Shown here in pieces: positions 47,538 to 55,225 of a DNA stretch of 64,000 nucleotides (its first letter is position 1; every line of letters begins with the position of its first letter). The stretch is from contig CANMBS010000018.1 of NCBI GenBank assembly GCA_947496145.1, forward strand, positions 1 through 64,000, in the 5' to 3' direction. The DNA comes from an uncultured Pseudovibrio sp. Lineage in GTDB: Bacteria; Pseudomonadota; Alphaproteobacteria; Rhizobiales; Stappiaceae. Below the pieces are notes generated by a model. That model saw nothing but the letters and a program-made list of their open reading frames with translations. It did not search any database and was not told the DNA's origin. The position numbers were made by a program, and so were the translations under genes.

Positions 47538-48815
47538 ATGTCTGAGGGCACTCAAGTCGGCGGTATGGGAAAAACCGGCGCAATTACAAGTCCGTCCTTC
47601 TTGGGCGGCGCTATGATTATTGCAGGTACAGCAGTTGGCGCAGGTATGTTCTCCGTGCCAACCGTTAGCGCGGGTATGTGGAGCATCTGGGCAATCTTTG
47701 CGCTGGCTTTCACATGGTTCTGTATGTTGCATTCAGGTCTCATGATCCTTGAAACAAACCTGAACTATCCTGTCGGCTCCAGTTTCGACACAATGGTGAA
47801 AGACACGCTCGGAAGCAGCTGGAACGTGGTCAACAACGTTGCTGTCGCTTTCGTCGGTTACATTCTCTGCTACGCTTACATTTCTGGCGGTGGCTCCATC
47901 GTGGTTCACACTCTGGATGCAACTATTGGGGTTGCACCTCCGCAAATGTTAGCTGGTCTGATTTTCGCGATTGGTCTGGCGTTTTTCGTCTGGTGGTCTA
48001 CCAAAGCTGTCGACCGCATTACCACCATTCTTCTTGGTGGCATGATCATTACCTTCTTCATGTCCGTGACAGGTTATACATTCAACATGAAGGCAGCTGT
48101 CTTCTTTGACAGTGACAGCGGAATGGGTATGGGCAGTTACTTCCCTTACCTGTTCGCAGCAATGCCGTTCTGTCTGGCTTCCTTCGGCTACCACCACAAC
48201 GTACCGAGCCTGATGAAGTACTATGGTAAGGATCCAAAGAAGATTCTGCTTTGCCTTGGTACAGGCACTTTCCTTGCACTGGTACTTTACATTGTCTGGT
48301 TGTTTGCCACATTAGGCAACATCTCACGTGCTGATTTTGGTCCGATCATTGAACAAGGCGGCAATATCGGCGTACTGGTGGAAGCTCTTGGCCGTGCAGT
48401 AGAAAACACTTCTGCATCTAACATGTTATCTGCATTTGGCAACATGGCTGTGGCCAGCTCCTTCCTGGGCGTCGCTCTTGGTCTGTTTGATTTCCTTGCA
48501 GACTTCCTGAAGTTTGATGACAGCCAGGCAGGTCGTGCGAAAACCGCTGCGGTTACCTTTGTACCTCCGCTAATTGGTGGCATCTTCTTCCCAGATGGTT
48601 TCATTATCGCGATTGGGTACGCTGGTCTTGCAGCAACTGTCTGGACTGCAATCGTTCCAGCCCTGATGGTGCGTGCCAGCCGTAAGAAGTTCGGTAACCC
48701 TCAGTTCCGTGTCTGGGGTGGTGATGCGCTGGTTTGGGTCGTGTTTGGCTTCGGTATTCTTGTTGCCGTCAGCCATATCCTTGGAATGTTCAACGCACTT
48801 CCAGTTTATCCATAG
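47538..48815 (+). CDS. tnaB: Aromatic amino acid permease, TnaB/Mtr type
   Basis: This 425-residue hydroxy/aromatic amino acid permease family member has about 11 helices. The N-terminal signature GGAMIIAGTAVGAGMFSVPT matches TnaB, Mtr and TyrP. Position directly after tnaA indicates tryptophan (or tyrosine) uptake for the lyase. The ATG has GAGAGAAG upstream. Confidence 0.9.
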   Translation: MSEGTQVGGMGKTGAITSPSFLGGAMIIAGTAVGAGMFSVPTVSAGMWSIWAIFALAFTWFCMLHSGLMILETNLNYPVGSSFDTMVKDTLGSSWNVVNNVAVAFVGYILCYAYISGGGSIVVHTLDATIGVAPPQMLAGLIFAIGLAFFVWWSTKAVDRITTILLGGMIITFFMSVTGYTFNMKAAVFFDSDSGMGMGSYFPYLFAAMPFCLASFGYHHNVPSLMKYYGKDPKKILLCLGTGTFLALVLYIVWLFATLGNISRADFGPIIEQGGNIGVLVEALGRAVENTSASNMLSAFGNMAVASSFLGVALGLFDFLADFLKFDDSQAGRAKTAAVTFVPPLIGGIFFPDGFIIAIGYAGLAATVWTAIVPALMVRASRKKFGNPQFRVWGGDALVWVVFGFGILVAVSHILGMFNALPVYP

Positions 48816-48884
48816 CGCCGAGAATGGCTTTACGCTCTGCTGGGGCTCGCGGTTGTGAGCCTCAGTGAAACTGAGGAATTTGAA

Positions 48885-49739
48885 ATGAAAGGTATACTCT
48901 CCATCCAGTCCCATGTGACCTACGGCCATGCCGGTAACGGCTGTGCTGTATTTCCAATGCAACGCATGGGACATGAGGTCTGGGCTATCAACACGGTCCA
49001 GTTTTCAAATCACACCCAGTATCCTCAGGGTTGGACCGGACAGGCCCATGACGCTAAGCAGATCTCTGAGATCTTTGAAGGCCTGGCGAAACTGAATGTC
49101 CTCTCGCAAGTTAAAGGTATCGTTACCGGATATCTGGGCGGTGCTTCTCATTGTGACGTAATTGTCGATATTGTTCAGGAAGTTCGCCGTCACAATCCTG
49201 ATTGCCTTTACTTCTGTGACCCGGTTATGGGTGCGCCTGATAAGGGCTGCATCGTAAGTGAAGGTGTTGCGGAGCTTCTGGTCAGTAAGGTGATGCCTAT
49301 TGCGGACGTTATCGTGCCGAACCAGTTTGAGTTGTCACAGTTTATCGGTGAGCCGATTGATACACTGGAGCAGGCAAAAAAAGCTTGTGATATTGCTATG
49401 GCGAAAGGACCAAAGATGGTTCTTGCCAAGCACTTACACAGTGTTTCTGATGATGCATTTACCATGATGTTTGCAGATGAAAAGGGACGTTATCTTGCTC
49501 AGCGCCCGCATCTGCCATTCGAGCGTCAGCCTGTTGGTGTGGGCGATCTGATCACATCTGTATTTGCCGCTAGTTATCTTAATGGGGTTTCTACAGTACA
49601 AGCGTTCCAACACTGTAACAACGCGGTGTATGGCGTGCTGAAAGCCACGCAGGAAAAAGGTGAATGGGAACTTCAAACCATTGCGGCACAAGAAGAATTC
49701 ATCTCACCCTCCGAACAGTTTGAACTAACAGAAATATAA
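48885..49739 (+). CDS. pdxY: Pyridoxal kinase
   Basis: This 284-residue PdxY-type enzyme has LSIQSHVTYGHAGN at the N-terminus, CDPVMG, VPNQFELSQF and the catalytic-aspartate region GVGDLITSVFAASYLNG. It phosphorylates pyridoxal to PLP, the cofactor of tryptophanase. The ATG at 48885 follows GAGGAA; a GTG ten codons upstream is open. A short hairpin (CCTCAGTGAAACTGAGG) overlaps the leader just before it. Co-transcription with tnaAB is likely. Confidence 0.92.
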   Translation: MKGILSIQSHVTYGHAGNGCAVFPMQRMGHEVWAINTVQFSNHTQYPQGWTGQAHDAKQISEIFEGLAKLNVLSQVKGIVTGYLGGASHCDVIVDIVQEVRRHNPDCLYFCDPVMGAPDKGCIVSEGVAELLVSKVMPIADVIVPNQFELSQFIGEPIDTLEQAKKACDIAMAKGPKMVLAKHLHSVSDDAFTMMFADEKGRYLAQRPHLPFERQPVGVGDLITSVFAASYLNGVSTVQAFQHCNNAVYGVLKATQEKGEWELQTIAAQEEFISPSEQFELTEI

Positions 49740-49750
49740 TAGGAAGAGTA

Positions 49751-50131
49751 ATGACAGCTATCGATACATCTAAGGCACCAGCAGCGATTGGCCCGTATGT
49801 ACAGGGCGTTAACCTGGGTCAGATGATCATCACTTCTGGTCAGCTGCCAATCAACCCAGAGTCTGGTGAAATGCCAGCAGATGTTGCTGAGCAGACCCTT
49901 CAGTCCCTGAAAAACGGTCTTGCTATCGTTGAAGAAGCTGGTCTGGCTGCAAAGAACATCGTAAAGACCACCGTTTTCGTTAAGGATCTGAATGACTTCG
50001 GTCGTGTAAACGAAGTTTACGGCAAGTTCTTTGAAGACCACAATGCACCTTTCCCAGCACGTTCTTGCGTGGAAGTTGCACGTCTTCCAAAAGACGCCCT
50101 GGTTGAGATCGAAATGATCGCCTGCCCATAA
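49751..50131 (+). CDS. ridA: RidA-family reactive enamine/imine deaminase
   Basis: This 126-residue YjgF/YER057c/UK114 protein contains IGPYVQGVNLG, SGQLPINP and PARSCVEVARLPKDALVEIE, which includes the conserved carboxylate-binding arginine. RidA hydrolyses 2-aminoacrylate and related imines. Tryptophanase releases exactly this intermediate, so its place as last gene of the operon, 11 bp after pdxY, is meaningful. Confidence 0.93.
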   Translation: MTAIDTSKAPAAIGPYVQGVNLGQMIITSGQLPINPESGEMPADVAEQTLQSLKNGLAIVEEAGLAAKNIVKTTVFVKDLNDFGRVNEVYGKFFEDHNAPFPARSCVEVARLPKDALVEIEMIACP

Positions 50132-50148
50132 CAGGCAGGATATCCCCT

Positions 50149-50185
50149 GCAATGCTCGTGGTCCAACGCGAGCATTGCTCTCCTC
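50149..50185 (+). terminator. Terminator of the tna operon
   Basis: The stem GCAATGCTCG with CGAGCATTGC is followed by a pyrimidine-rich tract. A smaller hairpin (CCTGCC with GGCAGG) overlaps the ridA stop just upstream. Confidence 0.75.
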
Positions 50186-50331
50186 TTTTCGTTAATTAGT
50201 CTCTTTTCTTTTCAACGGGTTGGCGTATTTCACTTTCTTACGCCTAACGAATTTCACTTAAAATTATCTCCCTAAAAACAACAGGATAAGAGTGCTAGGG
50301 TTATTTCCTACGGCTACTCGAAGCAGCAGGA

Positions 50332-51516
50332 ATGCGGCAGTCTGCTGCTGTGAAGAACTACTCGCACATATCCGGCTGGCTGTTGTTTCTTGCTTGCTTC
50401 TTTCAGGTACTTATCCTCGGAGGCTGCTCTGAAATTCCAGGTCATGGCCCGAGCGCTTATCAGGTTGAGACAGCAACAACTCAAACTGACGAGCAGCAGC
50501 TCAGCTATGTTATGCTGGATGTCGACGTTTCTACCGTGCAGCATTTATCTAAGTATGCCAGTAGCTTACCTCCAAAAGCATTTCGCAGGGGAAAGGGCAA
50601 GCGCAGTTCCGTCAAGGTTGGTGTCGGAGACCATCTCGGAGTTGGTATCTGGGAGTCCATCCCCAACGGCTTGTTCTCCACGCAGGGGGATAAGCGCACG
50701 GAACTTTCACTTGTGGTCGACGACAAAGGCATGATCTTTGTGCCTTATGCAGGTGAGATAAACGTGAAAAACAAGACCATTTCACAGGTTCGCCAACAAA
50801 TTCTGGAGGGTTTGGAAGGCAAGGCGGTTGATCCGCAAGTGGTTGTAAACCTTGAAGCTAACGGGTCTCACAAGGTTGTTGTCATCGGCGATGTGGCAAA
50901 GCCTGGCCAGTTTCGGGTGCATGAAGATGGCCTAAGTCTGGTGGAGGTGATATCGGAAGCAGGGGGAACGCGAAACCCTGATTATGAGACGTTTGTAACT
51001 GTGGTGCGGGGGGCGAATAAGTTTAAGTTCAGTCTGGATGATATTGCAGAGAACCCAGCGAATAACATCTGGTTACAACCTCAGGATATTGTTTCCATCA
51101 CGCATCAACCCAAGTCCTTTACCGTTTTTGGGGCAGTGGTCGCCCGCCGTAAGCATAACTTTCCGTCCTCACAGCTTAGCCTCTCAGAAGCCATTGGAAT
51201 GTCAGGTGGTTTGCATGATGGTACTGCGGATGCGACGGGAGTATTTCTATTCCGCTTTGAAGACCGGCAGAAGATGATGCCGCTGTTACCACCTCATGAG
51301 CAACATAATGAACACCCAACTGTCCCCGTTGTATACCGGCTGAACCTGAAAGAACCCAGTGGCATGTTCTTAACCCAAGCCTTTGAACTTAAAGATAAAG
51401 ATGTGATCTATGTGGCGAACTCATCGGTTTCTGAGGTGAATAAGTTCATAAGTATCCTCGTTTCACCCGTCACAGGAACTTTGCGAACAGGTGTTGCCCT
51501 TGCGGCTGTTCCCTAG
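50332..51516 (+). CDS. Polysaccharide export lipoprotein, Wza/BexD type
   Basis: The protein has 394 residues. A signal peptide ends in the lipobox LILGGC. A Poly_export domain follows at about 95-185 (VKVGVGDHLGVGIWES) and then SLBB-like repeats (KVVVIGDVAKPGQFRVHEDG and SFTVFGAVVARRKHNFPSSQ). It probably forms an outer-membrane channel for an exported polysaccharide. No glycosyltransferase, Wzc or Wzx/Wzy gene is adjacent, so it is an orphan. The start has a poor ribosome binding site, and a GTG at 50350 is possible. Confidence 0.85.
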   Translation: MRQSAAVKNYSHISGWLLFLACFFQVLILGGCSEIPGHGPSAYQVETATTQTDEQQLSYVMLDVDVSTVQHLSKYASSLPPKAFRRGKGKRSSVKVGVGDHLGVGIWESIPNGLFSTQGDKRTELSLVVDDKGMIFVPYAGEINVKNKTISQVRQQILEGLEGKAVDPQVVVNLEANGSHKVVVIGDVAKPGQFRVHEDGLSLVEVISEAGGTRNPDYETFVTVVRGANKFKFSLDDIAENPANNIWLQPQDIVSITHQPKSFTVFGAVVARRKHNFPSSQLSLSEAIGMSGGLHDGTADATGVFLFRFEDRQKMMPLLPPHEQHNEHPTVPVVYRLNLKEPSGMFLTQAFELKDKDVIYVANSSVSEVNKFISILVSPVTGTLRTGVALAAVP

Positions 51517-51554
51517 GCTTTTTATTCTCTGAATAGGCGAATGAACAGAGGATA

Positions 51555-52298
51555 CTAATGAAGGTTATCCTCCCCATTCCGCTCCTGATATCTGCTTAGA
51601 AGACCCTTAAGAGCCTGAACCTTTCCTTTGTCGGTCTGTTTTTCATCACAAGTCTCAAACCCAAACTGGAGCAGGCGCTCGTCGGGGGGATAAGACGTTC
51701 CACAGCCAGCATGAACCTCTGTAAAATCAGCAGCTTGCAGTATTACTGGAGCGGTATTCGTGTTGATACCTGACCCGGGCATGATGGAAATACGCCCCTG
51801 TGCAGCTTTATGCATGGCCGTCAAAGTCTCAAGACCATCAATGGCTTGCAGCTTTCCACCAGAACTGAGGATGCGTTCGAAACCTAAATCTATGGCGACT
51901 TGGGTTGCTTCTGTCATGTCTGGAGCAAGGTCAATCACCCGGTGTAGGGTAAGCCCTAATCCACGCGCATGATTAATCAATACTTCCAGCAGGTTAGCAT
52001 CTAATGCGCCGTGCATAACGTTTGCGCCTAAAACGACACCCGCTAAATTGGTATTATGAACCGCATCAATTTCACGTTTCATCTGGTCCACCTCCAACGG
52101 GGAAAAGATGAAGTTACCCCCGCGCGGGCGGATCATAGCGTAAACTGGCACAGGCGCTTTTGCTGCCAGTTCCATCAGCCCGGCGGACGGCGTAAGACCG
52201 CCCATGGCGAGGCAGGAGCAGAGTTCAATTCTGTCCGCTCCTCCTGCAACAGCTGCCTCTAGTCCAGCGATATTGTCTACGCAAACTTCGAGCTTCAT
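51555..52298 (-). CDS. cutC: CutC-family protein
   Basis: This 247-residue TIM-barrel protein has the family start LEVCVDNIAGLEAAVAGGAD, followed by RIELCS, and MIRPRGGNF in the active cavity. CutC was linked to copper homeostasis in E. coli, but its biochemical role is doubtful. It overlaps the glycosylasparaginase stop by 4 bp (ATGA), so the two are translated together. Copper handling need not be its job here. Confidence 0.9.
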   Translation of the reverse strand: MKLEVCVDNIAGLEAAVAGGADRIELCSCLAMGGLTPSAGLMELAAKAPVPVYAMIRPRGGNFIFSPLEVDQMKREIDAVHNTNLAGVVLGANVMHGALDANLLEVLINHARGLGLTLHRVIDLAPDMTEATQVAIDLGFERILSSGGKLQAIDGLETLTAMHKAAQGRISIMPGSGINTNTAPVILQAADFTEVHAGCGTSYPPDERLLQFGFETCDEKQTDKGKVQALKGLLSRYQERNGEDNLH

Positions 52299-53260
52299 GA
52301 TAGTGCCTCAACGCGACCAGTTAGCAGATCCTCTGCTTTAAGTGCTTGTTGTTTAACAGGTTTACCCAATTGCGGTGTCCATATCCAATAGATGATGTCT
52401 TCCTCACACCCAACGTTGATCACCCGGTGATGTCCCGCTGCATCTATAGCATGGATCACCACACCGCCAGTGTATCCACTCTTCAGCTCCTGTAGTTCTG
52501 TAACGGCCAGTCGCAATGCGTCGTCCAGTGACATACCCAGTTTCATGGCAAGGACGACAGTGCGGGCGGTGCTGCACCGCATGGTCATTTCACCCGTATG
52601 CGTGCATGCGGCGCCGCCATATCGGCTGTCTGCATAAAAGCCCGCACCAGGAATGGGCGAGTCTCCTACTCTGCCGGGGTACTTCCATGCCCAGCCCGAA
52701 GTAGAGGTGGCTGTGCAAATGTTGTTTCTGCTGTCTTTACAAAGAAATACGGTGGTGTCGCGCACTTTTTCCGGGTCGGTAATTGCTCTGGTCAACGGCG
52801 CTAAATCTGTGTTCGGGAAGGCATCTTTTTGCTCTGGCGTCATCACGTCTTCAAGCTTACGCCACCAGACTTCCTTGCTGTGTTCCAGCAGAACCGGGTC
52901 TCTGGCAAGGCCAAGCTCATCTGCGTAACGCCGTGCGCCCTCACCCACCAGCATGGTATGGGGCAGGTTTTCGAGCACCGCTCTGGCAAGGCGGGTTACT
53001 TCCAGTGTCATAGGTACTGCGGCAACTGCACCATAATCGCGAGTTGTTCCATTCATAACACTGGCATCAAACTCCATTTCACCCAGTAGGTTAGGCCAGC
53101 CACCGTAACCAACGCTGCGCACTTTGGCTTCAGCCTCAACCAGCGAAAGCCCCGGCACCAGCGCATCAAGACCGTGAGCACCTTGTTGAAGGTGCCGAGC
53201 TGTTGTTTCAATGCCGGGCCAGCTTTCACAGTTACCAACTACAATCATGTGCCTGCTCAA
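52295..53260 (-). CDS. N4-(beta-N-acetylglucosaminyl)-L-asparaginase (glycosylasparaginase)
   Basis: This 321-residue Ntn-hydrolase precursor should autocleave between D168 and T169 (VRDTTVFL), making T169 the nucleophile. The substrate region STSGWAWKYPGRVGDSPIPG and the later GGAACTHTGEMTMR fit the aspartylglucosaminidase family. It releases GlcNAc-bearing glycans from asparagine. No signal peptide is visible, so it acts on small imported glycopeptides in the cytoplasm. It is the first gene of an operon with cutC. Confidence 0.9.
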   Translation of the reverse strand: MSRHMIVVGNCESWPGIETTARHLQQGAHGLDALVPGLSLVEAEAKVRSVGYGGWPNLLGEMEFDASVMNGTTRDYGAVAAVPMTLEVTRLARAVLENLPHTMLVGEGARRYADELGLARDPVLLEHSKEVWWRKLEDVMTPEQKDAFPNTDLAPLTRAITDPEKVRDTTVFLCKDSRNNICTATSTSGWAWKYPGRVGDSPIPGAGFYADSRYGGAACTHTGEMTMRCSTARTVVLAMKLGMSLDDALRLAVTELQELKSGYTGGVVIHAIDAAGHHRVINVGCEEDIIYWIWTPQLGKPVKQQALKAEDLLTGRVEALS

Positions 53261-53733
53261 AAACTATGAGAGAATAAGTTGGGTCAAGTGTTTGGGTTCA
53301 AGGCTATTCTGTCAATGCTACCAGTGCCTGCAAATTGCGCTGTGTATCTGCGTCATATTTCTCTCTATGTAGCACAACGCACTGAAAACAAACACTTATC
53401 ATCACTCTGAATTGGTATCATTCGCGGTTTACCGCGCTTTGCGTTGAATTGTGCGTTGGTTTGCACGGAACCCGTATTTTTTGCGTTTATTTGCAAAAAC
53501 TAAAAATTCGTCGGTTTGGTAGCCTATGCTTTCTGAAAGTGCAGATCAGTATACTGGTATCACAACGCTGGTGCCTCAGGCCCGTTCACTCTGTTCCCTT
53601 CTCTTATGGGGAAAAGCGCATCTGGTTCATCTAAAATCGTGCAGTTTCAGATTTAGCGTTTGTTGAATTCCCCGTTTCATGCTCATCCTGAATCCCCCGG
53701 CAATCTATGGTGTTGAACAAAGGCGGTAGACCT
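53261..53733. other. Divergent intergenic region with AACGCA-type repeats
   Basis: No gene is seen. The region carries the promoters of the divergent glycosylasparaginase and oxidoreductase genes and includes site 3 of the phased AACGCA (here TGCGTT) repeats. Confidence 0.5.
53440..53487. repeat. Helically phased TGCGTT (AACGCA) repeats, site 3
   Basis: TGCGTT starts at 53440, 53452 and 53482, intervals of 12 and 30 bp. TTGCA words also occur at 53461 and 53491. It is the reverse complement of the word at sites 1 and 2. It lies in the divergent promoter region of the glycosylasparaginase-cutC operon and the oxidoreductase. Confidence 0.55.
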
Positions 53734-54765
53734 ATGAAACCAGTAAGAACAGCTCTCATCGGATTTGGCGCATCAGGCCAGTTTTTTCATGCGCCCCTGA
53801 TTACGCATGTTGATGGTCTGGAGCTTGTCGCCGTTCTTTCCAGTAAGCCTGATCTTGTGAAAGCAGTCGTTCCAGATGCAACGCCTTACTCTGATTATGA
53901 GGAGGTGCTGAGGCAGGATGATATTGAACTGGTCGTTATCAGCGTTCCGACAGAACTGCATTTCGACTATGCGAAGAAAGCACTGGCAGCGGGTAAACAT
54001 GTAGTGGTTGAAAAACCAATTACTCCAACAAGTGCTGAGGCCGAAGAACTGATTGCTCTGGCCAGAGAGAAGGGTGCTAAGCTTTCCGTTTATCACAACC
54101 GTCGCTGGGACGCGGATTTCAGGACCCTGCAGCAACTGGTTGAGAGCGGTAAACTAGGTCACGTGCATACATATTTGTGCAATTACAACCGTTATCGGCC
54201 AGAGATTGCAGGCCGCTGGCGTGAACAGGACATCCCCGGTTCTGGCACCTTCTATGATTTAGGCGTGCATGGCATTGATCAGGCACTCACGCTGTTTGGC
54301 AAGCCCAGGTCGGTACAGGCCAAACTGCGTATTCAGCGAAAAGGCACCAAAGCAGTTGATCACTTCCATCTTGTGCTTGGATATGAAGATCGCGACATCA
54401 TCATGCACAGCAACTGCCTGAGCGCAACGCAGGGACCACGCTTTCAGGTTTCTGGCGACAAGGGTGCCTATGTGACCTATGGCATGGATGGACAGGAGGC
54501 CCTGATGCGTGCAGGCAATGGTCCTGAACATCCGCAATGGGGTGTTGAAGCGGAAGCAGACTGGGGCAAACTCTATGATGAGACAGAGCAAGGCACACCG
54601 GTTCCAAGCCTGAAGGGCAGCTACGAGAGCTTTTACGAAGGTATGCGGAATGCAATTCGTAACGATGTTTCAGTACCAGTTTCCCCTGAGGACGCTGCCC
54701 TTGCAATTCGTATTATCGAAGCAGGTTATCTGAGTGATAAGGAAGCGCGGACCGTGCTGCTCTAA
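53734..54765 (+). CDS. Gfo/Idh/MocA-family oxidoreductase
   Basis: The protein has 343 residues. An N-terminal Rossmann fold has ALIGFGASGQFFHAPLI and then the catalytic EKPITPT motif with its lysine. The C-terminal domain has YDLGVHGIDQALTLFGKP. It is an NAD(P)-dependent sugar or polyol dehydrogenase resembling E. coli YdgJ. The substrate is unknown. The divergent glycosylasparaginase suggests a sugar released from glycans. The ATG at 53734 follows AAGGCGG. Confidence 0.88.
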   Translation: MKPVRTALIGFGASGQFFHAPLITHVDGLELVAVLSSKPDLVKAVVPDATPYSDYEEVLRQDDIELVVISVPTELHFDYAKKALAAGKHVVVEKPITPTSAEAEELIALAREKGAKLSVYHNRRWDADFRTLQQLVESGKLGHVHTYLCNYNRYRPEIAGRWREQDIPGSGTFYDLGVHGIDQALTLFGKPRSVQAKLRIQRKGTKAVDHFHLVLGYEDRDIIMHSNCLSATQGPRFQVSGDKGAYVTYGMDGQEALMRAGNGPEHPQWGVEAEADWGKLYDETEQGTPVPSLKGSYESFYEGMRNAIRNDVSVPVSPEDAALAIRIIEAGYLSDKEARTVLL

Positions 54766-55225
54766 GGAGTTAGAGTAGCTCGATTTCACAGGTGCTGGGC
54801 GGATCGTGAGATTTTAATCTCCGCAGGCCCAGCACCGGCTTATGATGGCGGACCTCGCCCATGTCATGTGCAACATACACCTGATCAGGACTGGTCTTTA
54901 CAAAGCACTTCATTTTATTATCCGGGTGCATACTTGCGAGCAGAGAGGCCGACGAAAGTCCTTCATTCCAGAAGCATTTTGACGTTAACGCAGTGCTTAG
55001 CCAAGTAAGCTACAATTCTTCGCAGTATTGAACCTACCTTTATTACAGGTGCAATCCGTCAGGTAGGTAAGTTGTTCTCTATGTAGAACGATAAATTTTC
55101 TCCCGTAACATTTCATAGAGCACTCAGGCATTAGCCTCGCGCGTGTTGTTGCGCGGTCTTGTTGGTTTGATCCTTGCGCAGACATTGCCTTCTGGTTCTC
55201 TTGCACTGCGAAAAGAGAAGGAGGC
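54766..55225. other. Intergenic region with two inverted repeats
   Basis: GGTGCTGGGC pairs with GCCCAGCACC at 54791-54836 and contains an inner stem, probably the end of the oxidoreductase transcript. ACCTACCT and AGGTAGGT at 55032-55068 form a second inverted repeat 158 bp before the PTS gene, a candidate regulatory site. No gene is seen. Confidence 0.55.
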
